In this document: positions 8,471 to 17,668 of the stretch, one piece after another
How the letters are laid out: every line of letters starts with the position of its first letter
How positions within the stretch are numbered: position 1 is the stretch's first letter
DNA from: Selaginella moellendorffii
Lineage: Eukaryota > Streptophyta > Lycopodiopsida > Selaginellales > Selaginellaceae
Direction of reading: 5' to 3'
Assembly (NCBI RefSeq): GCF_000143415.4
Contig: NW_003314279.1
Location: 1,669,545 to 1,695,697, forward strand
DNA: 26,153 nt
Program-made: the position numbers and the translations under genes
Notes under the pieces: model-generated
The model's input: the letters and a program-made list of their open reading frames with translations, nothing else
Told to the model about the DNA's origin: nothing
Databases searched by the model: none

Positions 8471-10395
8471 GCGCGAAATGTCACAACGGTTGGTAATCCC
8501 GCCACATCATCATTCCTCGGACTTGGGTGCCACCATTAATTTCTGGATTGCCACACGCATGCAAGCACGTAAAATCCAAAAGAAATCCGCAACGTCATCA
8601 TTCCTCGGACTGCATGCACGCGAAATCCAAAAGAAAGATCATGATTGGGATATCATTTAATACCCTCGCTATATTTATACCATGCATGATTGGATATTCT
8701 AAAGCATCTTGTATTTCCAAAAATGCCAGATGTTCAGCTAAATAAAGAAATTCTATCTGTTTCTATTTTTCTCTTAAATCAATATTATAGCGTGTGGGCT
8801 CATGCAATTTTGAACCAAAGAAACCCAAAAAACGTTGGACCCAAAATATTTTGAAAAAACCCAAAAAACCCTAAACATTTTAAACCAAAAAATCCAGGCA
8901 TCCTGTGGCATTATTCCTTGAATGGCGTGTGGGCGCATGCCATTTTCAGGGCCAAATGCTGAATGGAGAAAAATTCCCTTTCAGTGCAAATGCTGCAAGA
9001 GGCAGATGCCGAGCACAAAGGACTGTAACTACCTCATATGACACAAATAAACTTTTCTCTATTTGGCAAAGATAAACTTTATAGCGTGTGGGCTCATGCA
9101 ATTTTGAACCCAAAAAATGCACCAAAAAATTCTCGGCGTCATCTGGCGTTATCTCTTGAATGGCGTGGGGCCGCATGCCATTTTCAGGGGCACATAGGAG
9201 TATATTTCTAAAATATTCTGATATGCCCGAGATTTTTTTGAGTTTTCTGGAGATCCAACCGTTAGATCGCAACTAGATTTTACAGAATGGTATACAATGT
9301 CTTTCTTGATGACCCTGCAAAGAAGCATCTCGATCAGACACCACATGAGACCACACGAGCCTTACAATGTTTCAGGGGCATTTGCCATAGATCCGACCGT
9401 TATTTTGCTCCAAGATTTTACAGTTTGGTGTGCATTGACCTTTCCATCGACACTGCAAAGGAACATCACAATCAGATGTGGGATCACAAAAAACTAACTT
9501 CACTAACTCTGGTTTCACCAAGATCTACGTAATGAGTTATGAAATGAAAGGACCCTCTCTATTGAAATGTGTTTATGGTCCTAGGGGCATTATGACATAT
9601 CAAAGGATTTTGCATCAAGTTCTGTATTTGCATGTTTATCAAGCTACTGAATTGCTAAACCCTAAACCCTAAACCCTAAACATGTGGCAAATGCTGCGTG
9701 AAGAAAGATGCCCTTTCTGGGCAAATGCTGTAAGAGGCAGATGCCGAGCAGATGTATCTCAGGCTAGCGAAGGGGACAAACAAAAGCTAGCTATAAACAT
9801 GACAGGATGCAAATAGATTACTAGGCTGGTCCTACGAAAATCAAAAACCATAATTAAAAACATTGAAAATGCAAAAAGAAAGGTTTATAATATTTTTGAA
9901 TTTTAAGCAACCAAAGGAATGTAAGTAGGGCATGTGTTTGTAAGTTTAAAAATGCCTCAACCACTTAAATTCCCAAGTAAATAAAGCTGTTTCTATTTTT
10001 GGTACAGGTAAACTTTATAGCGTGTGGGCTCATGCAATTTTGAACCCAAAAATGCACCAAAAAATGCTCGACTAGCATTATTCTTTGAATGGCGTGTGGC
10101 CTTATATTGCCATAAATGGACGTACACACACAGCATAATTATTCCTTTACACGGCAAATAATCTTGGCGCGGATCGTTGACATGGCATAGCAAAGTTCGA
10201 ATCACTGACATGGCACAGCTGGATTGAGGCAAGGACATGATGTGACAAAGTTCAACCTCTGACAGCAAAGTCTAGAAGCTACTCAGTTTGAAATTTGTCA
10301 GAGGAATCATAAAATCTGGTTTGTCAGAGGATTTGATGTGACGTTCAAGCGTGTGTTATTTTTGAATTCTCGAACTCATTCCTAGGTCTATCATT
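8471..10395. other. Intergenic region between the divergent genes, with triplicated palindrome modules
   Basis: No convincing gene. A module beginning ATAGCGTGTGGGCTCATG, followed by A-rich sequence and then a full palindrome, occurs three times: 8787-8943, 9081-9181 and 10017-10113. The second and third are almost identical for about 60 bp (from about 9071 and 10010). A second repeat, GCAAATGCTG...AGAGGCAGATGCCGAGCA, lies at about 8955-9016 and 9690-9752. A diverged direct duplication (GATCC-ACCGTTA ... GATTTTACAG) is at about 9251-9350 and 9390-9480. The rest is AT-rich and featureless to me. Confidence 0.6.
9655..9681. repeat. Short interstitial telomere-type tract
   Basis: Just over three CCCTAAA units in perfect tandem array, the Arabidopsis-type plant telomere repeat read on the C-rich strand. 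A single related AAACCCTAAAC occurs near 8866. It may be a telo-box promoter element, common near plant transcription starts, or a relic of DNA repair; the sequence alone does not decide. Confidence 0.85.
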
Positions 10396-10664
10396 TTTGT
10401 GCGCCGTGTTCTTGGTTCCGCTGAGCGCAGTGAGCGCTGCTTGTGTAAGCGGCGTTGTGGGCTGTGGTTTATGCGTCTACGAGCGGTTGCGGCATTGCGA
10501 GCGCCATTGCGAGCGGCAGTTTATGCGAGTGGCAGTTTGTGCGAGTGGCGCTACGAGCAGTTGCGGTGTTGCGAGCGGCGCTACTAGTAGTTGCGGTGTT
10601 GCGAGCGGCACTGTCTTTGGTGTGGCTACCGCTTCCTCTTGATATTCGGCACTTGTGCTTCCTG
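10396..10664 (+). promoter_or_regulatory. GC-rich leader of the transposase gene with 30-bp tandem repeat
   Basis: A GCGAGCGGC-rich stretch with a 30-bp unit repeated at 10541-10570 and 10571-10600 plus a partial copy. It ends at a good donor, CTTCCTG/GTATGT (10664/10665). It is probably the 5' UTR exon and promoter-proximal sequence, mirroring the GC-rich leader of the minus-strand gene. An 81-residue frame across it is low-complexity and not called. Confidence 0.5.
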
Positions 10665-10974
10665 GTATGTTCACCATGGAATGGCTTAGGACCACATTTA
10701 GAAATGGCATGAGGCCACATGCCATCTTGGGCCCTTGCAATTTCATGGCTAGCATATTGTCATGTATGTTTTTACTTGCCTACAGCTGTGTGTATATCAA
10801 GATGGCATGAGGCCTCATGCCAATTTTGTGAATGCGAAATTTCACGTGGGTGTCAATAGCATGTTTGAATAATGGCATGTGGCCTCATGCTATTGAGGTT
10901 GTTTGGTATGTTATGATTTAGGCCATTCTCCAATCATTTTTTGTATGGTCTTAACTTCTTTTCTGCACTTTCAG
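10665..10974 (+). other. 5' UTR intron of the transposase gene with three palindromes
   Basis: Donor GGTATGT at 10665 and acceptor CTGCACTTTCAG at 10974, two bases before the start ATG at 10976. The 310-nt intron holds palindromes at 10704, 10802 and 10872. The same number of palindromes occurs in the first intron of the divergent gene. Confidence 0.62.
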
Positions 10975-10975
10975 A

Positions 10976-13900
10976 ATGGCCTTCAGGGTTGGGGAAAAGG
11001 TTTACATTTTGAATGGTGGGAAGAGAGTTGCAAAAGGGACCCTTGTGTCTATGGATCGGAACTTTGTTATACACTGTCAAAGGCTTGGGGAAGGCAATGC
11101 TGCTGTATCAGTAGAGACTGTCTTCGATGGGAATGTGGTCGCTATTGAACGAGGAGAGATGGTTGTCGGGGTAAATGTTGTTGTTGCCTTGAAAAATCTT
11201 CAGAAGAAAGCAGATGTTGGGGACAGCGCAAGTGCGACGCATGTTCCCTCCGTGGATCTTAAGAACCGTGCTACATGGATTCAGGCGAAGGTGTTTCTAA
11301 ACAACCCCGAGGGGGAGGTGGTAGCTGAGGGCTTAGCCACAGTTGTCAATCCAAGAGATGCGGTTGCTAATCAAGAATTGGGCTGGGATGATATTGGAGT
11401 TGCGATTTTAGAGGTTGTTGACACAGAAAAAAACAGTCTGACCATTGGAAGCATTGTGCGGTGGAAATTGAGGCACTTAGTGTTTGAGAATGTGAAAGAT
11501 TCAAAATCAAACACCACTACAACTGATGACAGAACATCTCTTCATGGGAAAAGAAAGTACACCTTCCTAAAGCGCAGCCAAAGGGATCTGAGCAACGAAC
11601 CGAAAAGGCAGAAAATGGCGATGGAGGTTCGAATGGTCTCGACAGTTGCTTGTTGCAAGAGGAGGTGCTGTCAACATGCTGATTGGGATGCTATTGAAGA
11701 GGAGAGAGCAAGATACAAGACATTGTCCTGGAAGGCAGCTCGCAATTTTGTGTATGAGGCATTACGGTCATCTGTTGATGCTTCAGAACATCAGGTGGGG
11801 GGCATGGTCTTCCAGAGGGGTTTGGTCTGCATGAAGGGATGGAGAATCATTTATGGAGTCCCTCGAACCACATTCTACAGAATCAAAACTGAGTTTGAGG
11901 AACAAAGGGTTCAACAGGCAGTCCATGGGAATGACGGTACGCACAAAACCAGGGGTCATGTTGTATATGGAGAAGCAATCTTCAAGAGGTTTGTTGAGAC
12001 ATGTAGCGAGCAGCAACCACATAAAACCCGCCTCTTGGAAGATGGAACACGAGACACCCAACGAGTTCTCCCTTCTATGTATACCAAGGGGGCCATATTG
12101 GAAGATGTGAATCGGGAACTCCAGAGTAATGGCTACAGGAAGCTGAGCCAATCTAGATTTAGTAGATTGTGGAGCAACAGGTTCAGGGATGTGAGTATAG
12201 GAAAGTACTCCAGCTTTTCAAAGTGTGACGAGTGCACTACTATCAAAGAATCGAAGAACTACTATCGAAGAATTCTTGCAGCGCTCAAGAGCGAGAGACG
12301 TTGGTTAGAAGGCGGCTCGACCACAACATCGAGTAGAGAAGCTGCAGGACTGCATATTATCATAACAGGATTCTCTCCATGGAGAGACCTGACTCTTACC
12401 TCTGCATCATCCACGACAAAATGGACCAGAAAAAGACATGCTTACCTCGACTCAATCCTGCCCCCAAGGCAATCTCTTCATCCATGCAGCTGCCTGTGTC
12501 TCTGTTTGGCATAATCGCTCATGGGCATGGTGCCCAGAACTATGGGAACTTCTTTGTACCTCTATGGGGTGGCGGGGGTGCAAACATGATGATTGCGTCC
12601 CTAGCAAAACACTTAAGGTCTTTGCAAAGTGCGCAGACTGAGCTGAACGGCCAACCCTTGCATAAGGCCCTTGTCGATCGAACCCCATACAGGGTTCAGC
12701 TGGAGGAGGAGCAAAGGCTTGCAGTATCACGTGGGGCCCCATGCCATCCCAGTGAATATGTTGGCCGTCAGATTGTAGGGTTATCACGTGAGGCCTCATG
12801 CCATTCCGACGAGGCTGGTCGCCCGGTGAATGCACAGCCTCATCCAAACGAAGCAGAATCTCAAGGAAGTTCTTGCGGCCGATGTGGCCTTCCACCCCAT
12901 CTTCTGCTCCAAACAGACAATGCTGGCAGTGAGAACAAAAACATGTACGTCTTCGCGTACTTGGCGATGCTTGTTGCCAAAGGCATATTTGAAACGGTTA
13001 CACTTGGCTTTCTCATGGTTGGGCACACTCATGAAGACGTCGATGCCATGTTCAGTCACCTGGCAGAGTCCCTCCGGCGATCCAATGTCCTCACCCTCCC
13101 ACAACTCTACGATGAATTCCAAAATTGCATCAAAGGCACTGTTGAAGCTGCACTTTTGACAGAGGTTCCAGACTTTAAGGGGTTTGTAAGAGGCTATATC
13201 AGGGACGGATCCGAAACGCTGATTGGCCACTCCAAGCCTCTTCAGTTTCATTTCAGCATGTGTGACGGTGCTCCAGTGATGAGGTACAAGATGAGAGAAT
13301 AGGACACAGTGTGGCTGCCAGTGGACGGCATTGAACTCTTCAAGAGAGATCCCATAACTGAGGAATCTATGATTCCTCAGGGTTCCCCACGGCCGATGCA
13401 CCCGGATGGACTCAAAGACCAGGAAAGTATAGTGGCCGGGATTAGACAGCATATTGCCTTCTGGAAGAGGGGGTTGGTGTTTGGTGGAGAATCCTATTTT
13501 CAGAGGTCCAAGCCTTTGCTCGAATACTGGGAGAAGATTATATCTGCTATCCAAAATGGGCCGGTTGTATATGAAGAATTGGAAGAGTCCTTTTGGCCAG
13601 AACCCAGAGCACCAGATAGTAGCGGAACAATGTCCTCTGGAAATGCAGTGACAGATAACGATGTTGAGGATCACTATTGTGGGCCGAGGAACAAGAAGCC
13701 GGATTCAGCATTCAATCCAGTACAGGTCTGCAAAGGAATGGTCGTGCTTGTCAGACCCAGTAATAAAAAACAAATGATATGGGTGGGGCGCTACATCACT
13801 GATGCAGAGGAGGATGCGGAAACTAACTCCTTCAATGTAACTGTGGAGTGGTTCAAGCCAAGTTCCAGATATACGAAGGATTGCCTAGAAAAGAGATGGG

Positions 13901-14125
13901 TGCTGAATCCAAGGGATCCCAGCATGAGCATATCGGTGGATAATGTTGTGCATGGTTGGATGCGGAAGCAGAGTGCCACCATCACCTTGCCAGACCATGC
14001 AAGAGATGCAGCAAGAGCATTCATAACCCGGGTTCAAGGTGAGATTCATTAATATTCCTTTACTAAGTTTCTAATGTATTTTATTTCAAGGTGAACAATC
14101 CGAATCTGAATCAGAGGAGGCGTGA
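10976..14125 (+). pseudogene. Transposase: TNP1/En-Spm-like N-terminus and DUF7869-type RNase-H-like core
   Basis: Starts at ATG 10976 right after an acceptor. The first about 190 residues show two copies of a TNP1/En-Spm-like motif (VAKGTLVSMDRNFVIHCQRLG and EVVAEGLATVVNPRDAVANQ). Then a basic stretch (about 195-220), a Cys cluster CCKRRCCQ (about 225), an HTH-like GVPRTTFYRIKTEFEE and FSKCDEC. The core has CIIHDKMDQKKTCLPRL (likely first acidic residue), LLLQTDNAGSENKN and GFLMVGHTHEDVDAMFSHL, the hallmark of DUF7869-type proteins. A frameshift near 12310, a TAG at 12334-12336 and a TAG at 13300-13302 break it; the same frame continues on both sides of the second TAG. A 52-nt intron (14039-14090) and a short last exon give an acidic tail ending at TGA 14123-14125. 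Probably the element's own, now damaged, transposase. Confidence 0.78.
12726..12804 (+). repeat. Two palindromes inside the transposase reading frame
   Basis: Copies at 12726-12747 and 12783-12804 stay in frame and are read as SRGAPCHP and SREASCHS. They lie in a stretch between the GANMMIASLAK segment and LLLQTDN that appears as a variable insert. The codons do not look conserved, so the palindrome may have inserted here or the stretch may be partly intronic. Confidence 0.7.
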
Positions 14126-15659
14126 TGGCATGTGGCCTTACGCCATTCCTAGGTGAGATGATACAAATAACAAGTATAAATTCTTAGTTGTTCTAGCAAA
14201 TCTTACTTAAAGTTCAAGGTGAACAAGCCGAATATGAATTCATCGGATTGTTATAACAAATTGCGAGGTGATGGTATGAGGCGATACGCCATTTGAGAGT
14301 GGTAGCCATTCCTATATGAGGTGAGTGAAATATTTATTAGAAATACCTCATTCAATTGTGCACTTCTAAGTCTTGGTCCACTCAATACTGTTTGCATGTT
14401 TCTATTTTAATTCTTTCTCTAAAATGTTATTTAGCATGTGGCTTCATGCCATTGCTCTCCACAATCATGCATTGAATTTTTCTATCCTTGCATAATACTT
14501 CTCCATATATATAGCATGTGCGCACATGTGATATGGTTCATTAGGCCTGATATAGTGTGTGAGGTAAAACAAAGATGATGTGACATATGCATTTACCAAT
14601 CACACGTGCATAAATCTAATAATATGGCATGTGGCCCATATTAATGGCACATAAACCCATATTGTGGGCTTACGTGCTTTATGTACCATCATTCCCTTGC
14701 AGCGTGTGTGTTGGTTTCCTTGTATAACACAACGAACTCCATATTTTAGGGTGAAGAGCGTTCTCATGGCAAGCACAAAATCTGTAAGTGAGGCAGAAAA
14801 GGAGACAGAGAAGGAGATAGGTGAAGATGTAGAATATATAAGTCTTCCAAACTCCCCGTACTATACTCCAGGTGATCATTTTTCTGAACAAATGGCAACA
14901 TTAACAACTATCGAGAACGCCCTAGTAACGTCAAAGACAACAATCCAAAGCAAAACAACTGACCCAGAGAAGGATGATAGTACCGCTGAGAGTACCAAAA
15001 AGGAGGTGTCCACTAGCGCTTAGGCTTATAATAGCGTGTGCCCTCATGCCATTTACTTGATCACCAAATACCTTTTTCCCTTTGCATTAGTATATCTTAA
15101 TACCGGTCTGAGAAATAGAATGGCATGTGCCCTCAGGCCTTTTACTAAATCACCTTTGAAAGAAATGCAAGCCTTTATGTCGTAAAAAAAAGGTACTAGA
15201 GAAATTCCTTAATAATATGAATGTTATTTAGTTTCATGAAAATACACTAAGGGTCAAATGAGTTAAATGACTTCTCCAGACTAGCAATGCCTCTTGCTAC
15301 ACCTTCACAATTAGATTCGTTAGAAAAAGATAACATTGAATAATATCTAAATGTTCTCACCATTAAGTTATATGTCTGGCTAATAGGAATAACGTTCATC
15401 TTGGAAAGCTCACCATACGCTCAATGAACAAACAAATAGTGTGTGCGCACATGCCATCGCTCTTCTTTAGCTTCAGATTCGGCTTGTTCACCTTGACAAT
15501 GAGATTTATTATACAACCAGATGGACACAGTCTGGACATAAAGTCACCGCGCTAGTCACCATGCCCCAGATATGTCTAGCCCCTGGACAAAAAACATATA
15601 ATTTCACGTCATTTTCAAATACTTGAAAATTTGTACCTAGTCCCATTTTACTGAATAAA
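14126..15659 (+). other. 3' region of the element, duplicated terminal-exon modules, no clear gene except a small ORF
   Basis: The TTCAAGGTGAACAA-CCGAAT module that begins the last transposase exon (near 14086) recurs at 14213-14239 and, inverted, at 15472-15499. Each is followed by a palindrome (14125, 14271, and the complement at 15436-15457). Further palindromes are at 14431, 14511, 14624, 15031 and 15120. Otherwise AT-rich. The frame of the Ty3 RNase H runs by chance into 15509-15683 and is not a gene there. Confidence 0.6.
14766..15023 (+). CDS. Small hydrophilic ORF, possible alternative last exon
   Basis: 85 residues from ATG 14766, rich in Ser, Thr, Glu and Lys (EAEKETEKEIGEDVEY, ISLPNSPYYTPGDHF). 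The frame extends upstream to 14664 without a stop. A plausible acceptor, CCATATTTTAG, ends at 14749, so it may be an alternative 3' exon of the transposase transcript instead of a separate gene. I recognise no family. It ends directly before a palindrome at 15031. Confidence 0.3.
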   Translation: MASTKSVSEAEKETEKEIGEDVEYISLPNSPYYTPGDHFSEQMATLTTIENALVTSKTTIQSKTTDPEKDDSTAESTKKEVSTSA

Positions 15660-15683
15660 TCCCACTTTAACGAAATAGAGCTT
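15660..15683 (-). repeat. Right terminal inverted repeat of the 13.7-kb element
   Basis: Reverse complement of 1938-1961 over 24 bp, ending AGAGCTT on the plus strand, then TCTT (15684-15687) and Ty3 RNase H coding sequence. Just inside, minus strand, the motif GTGGGA recurs once in degenerate form (ATGGGAC), suggesting a short subterminal repeat. Confidence 0.9.
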
Positions 15684-16300
15684 TCTTGTGCTAGACCATC
15701 GTTCTCATATGCAGTCCACACATCATCCCAAAAGGTAGCTGTCGCGTTGGATATTGCCAACCTCAAGCTCACTTTTCGACTTAGCGCATCTGCCATGATG
15801 TTGCTCTTCCCAGGCTTGTACAGAATCTCGCAATCAAACTCGGCCAAAGCATTGGCCCACCGACCTTGTTTTCCCCTCAGGTCGGGCTGTGACAAGAAGT
15901 GTTTCGTTGCCACATTGTCCGTGTAAACCTTGAAGTGTCTTCCAAGGTAGTGTCGCCACTCCTTGAGTGCCTTGACCACCACAAACAATTCCTTCTCATG
16001 GGCAAGCCACTTCCTTTGAGCCTTGTCCAACTTCTTCCAGAAGAACGCTACTGGATGGTTGTCTTGCTTCAAAACTGCGCCTAACGCAAAGTCTAAAGCA
16101 TCCGTTTCTACCTCAAAGTCCTTACCAAAGTCTGGTAACGCCAACACGGGAGCCTTCTTCAACTTCCCCTTGAGGTGGACGAATGCTGACTCGCATTTTG
16201 CTGTCCATACCATCTTCCCTTTTCCCGTTTGGTCCGTTAAGGGCAAGGTTACTCTCGAATAGTGTCTGATAAACTTTCGATAGTAATTGCATAGCCCCAA
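15684..16300 (-). pseudogene. Ty3 RNase H domain
   Basis: Minus strand. Segments in order: GLCNYYRKFIRHYS (end of RT connection), VWTAKCESAFVHLKG, FEVETDALDFALGAVL (first catalytic Asp), EKELFVVVKALKEWRHYLGRHFKVYTDN (catalytic Glu and Asp) and RWANALAEFDCEILYKPGKSNIMADALSR. This is the usual RNase H of Ty3-type elements, removing RNA from RNA-DNA hybrids in reverse transcription. It is cut off at 15684 by the 13.7-kb element and continues in frame at 1933. Two small frameshifts near 16300-16340 separate it from RT. Confidence 0.9.
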
Positions 16301-16309
16301 GAATGCCCT

Positions 16310-17668
16310 TCACTCGTGTACATTCGATGGTCGCTCCCAATCCTGGATCGCTTGGACCTTCTCAGGGTCCACCTTGAGCCCGTCCTTGCCCACCACGTGC
16401 CCGAGAAACTTTACCTCTTGCTGAGCAAAGTCACATTTGCTCTCTTTAGCATACAGCTGGTGTTCCCTTAATTTCTCAAACACCTTCATCAAGTGTTTGG
16501 CATGCTCTTCTAGTGTTTCGCTATAGATTAGGATGTCATCAATATAGACGACCACAAAGTGTTCTAGATAGGGTACAAAGATATGGTTCATCAACGCCGA
16601 AAATGTTGCCGGCGCATTGCATAGCCCGAAGGGCATCACCAAAAACTCGAAGCTCCCATACCTCGTTCGACAGGTTGTCTTCTCGACATCTTCCTCTGCT
16701 ACTCTGATCTGGTAGTATCCTGACCTTAGGTCAATCCTCGAGAAGTATTTTGCCTTTCCCAACCTATCAAACAGGTCCTCAATCCTTGGCAAAGGGTACT
16801 TGTTCTTCTTTGTATATTTGTTGAACAACCGGTAGTCTATGCACATACGCATAGATCCATCTTTCTTTTTCACAAATAGCACCGGCGCCCCATACGGCAA
16901 TTTGCTCAACCTAACATACCCTTTGTCCACCAACTCCTCTAGTTGGCGCTTGAGCTTCGCGAGTTCTTTTTTGTTCAAACGATAGGGTGGACGAACCACT
17001 GCCTCAGCACCCTCGACTAGCACAATCTTATGTTCTATTGGTCGTGCGGGGGGCAACCCCGCCGGTAGCTCCTCCGGCATGGTATCCCGGAATTGGTCCA
17101 ACACCCGCTGGATCACTAAAGGTACTTCTTCCGTTCCTGTCTTTTTGTCACTTCTCACCGAGAGTAAGCACAAAAATGCAGCCTTTGTCCCTTTAGTGAG
17201 TTGTCCTCTCGTGGACACAAGGTTTAGGCACGAATCTTTGGCTTTGCATTGCCCTAACTTTAGATCCTGGGCCTCCACCCTGGATCTTCTTCCTTGGGCA
17301 TTTGCTAGTACCACAAGGTTCCTACCTTGTTCATGCAGGGCTACCACGAACCGATTGAACCAATCCATCCCGAAGATCATGTCAAATCCCGCCATGTCCA
17401 ACACAGTGAAATCCATGTCTACTTTCCAAGTCCCTACTTCGACTCTCGCTTGTCAAAGTAACTCATTGGTGCTTTGGCTACCTTGAACAAACTCTATAGT
17501 CCTTGGTTCGCCCAACCGCTGCACCGTTAGTCCGGCTTGCTGGACTATGTCTGCAGCCACAAAATTATCCGAAGCACCCGTGTCAATAAGGATCTTAACA
17601 AAGCTACCTTCGAGCTTCCCTCAGAGGGCTAGTAGATGTCGCAAACGACTCTCTACCAAAGTTGCTCA
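16310..17668 (-). pseudogene. Ty3 protease and reverse transcriptase
   Basis: Minus strand. The aspartic protease signature DTGAS is at 17570-17584, followed in frame by [12 protein letters not shown] landmarks follow: [51 protein letters not shown] (catalytic Asp), [17 protein letters not shown] and [11 protein letters not shown] with the YIDD catalytic box near 16535-16549. In-frame TGA codons at 17666-17668, 17621-17623 and 17453-17455 disable the upstream part; each fits a CGA-type codon. RT itself is open from 17416 to 16310. Confidence 0.9.

Larger units (their letters stand above)
2036..15457. repeat. Dispersed 22-bp palindrome family (about 30 copies)
   Basis: Consensus half-site is ATGGCRTGWGG, joined to its reverse complement with GGCC in the centre. 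Copies that are perfect or near-perfect start at 2324, 3398, 3473, 4707, 4898, 6511, 7800, 7860, 7937, 8922, 9160, 10704, 10802, 10872, 12726, 12783, 14125, 14271, 14431, 15031 and 15436. More degenerate ones start at about 2036, 2370 (half), 5039, 8787, 9081, 10017, 10089, 14511, 14624 and 15120. All lie inside the 13.7-kb element; I found none in the flanking retrotransposons. Repeated palindromes of this size are typical of sites bound by a dimeric protein, but the binder is not known. Confidence 0.92.
1934..15687. mobile_element. 13.7-kb TIR-flanked DNA transposon-like element with two spliced genes
   Basis: The element proper is 1938-15683. Its ends are perfect 24-bp inverted repeats beginning AAGCTCTATTTCG and ending AAAGTGGGA. 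TCTT lies directly outside both ends (1934-1937, 15684-15687). Deleting the element and one TCTT joins the Ty3 RNase H frame (codons ending at 15684) to the integrase frame (from 1933) without a shift, which proves a clean insertion. Inside are a divergent transposase gene (plus) and a large multi-domain gene (minus), about 30 copies of a 22-bp palindrome, duplicated noncoding modules and an interstitial telomere-type tract. A 4-bp target duplication does not fit CACTA (3 bp), hAT (8 bp) or Mutator (9 bp), so I do not assign a superfamily. Confidence 0.88.

Noticed and set aside
8084-8505. Several overlapping open frames of 100-160 residues (His/Arg/Ser/Ala-rich)
   Set aside because: They follow the 54-bp GC-rich tandem repeat, whose length is a multiple of three and lacks stops in several frames; no domain or codon bias supports a protein.
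2036-15457. CRISPR-type array from the regularly repeated palindrome
   Set aside because: Spacings vary widely, the copies are degenerate and lie in introns and exons of a eukaryotic element; no cas-like gene.
15509-15683. Continuation of the RNase H frame into the 13.7-kb element
   Set aside because: The frame runs by chance past the inverted repeat at 15683; the sequence there is element end DNA and the true continuation is at 1933.
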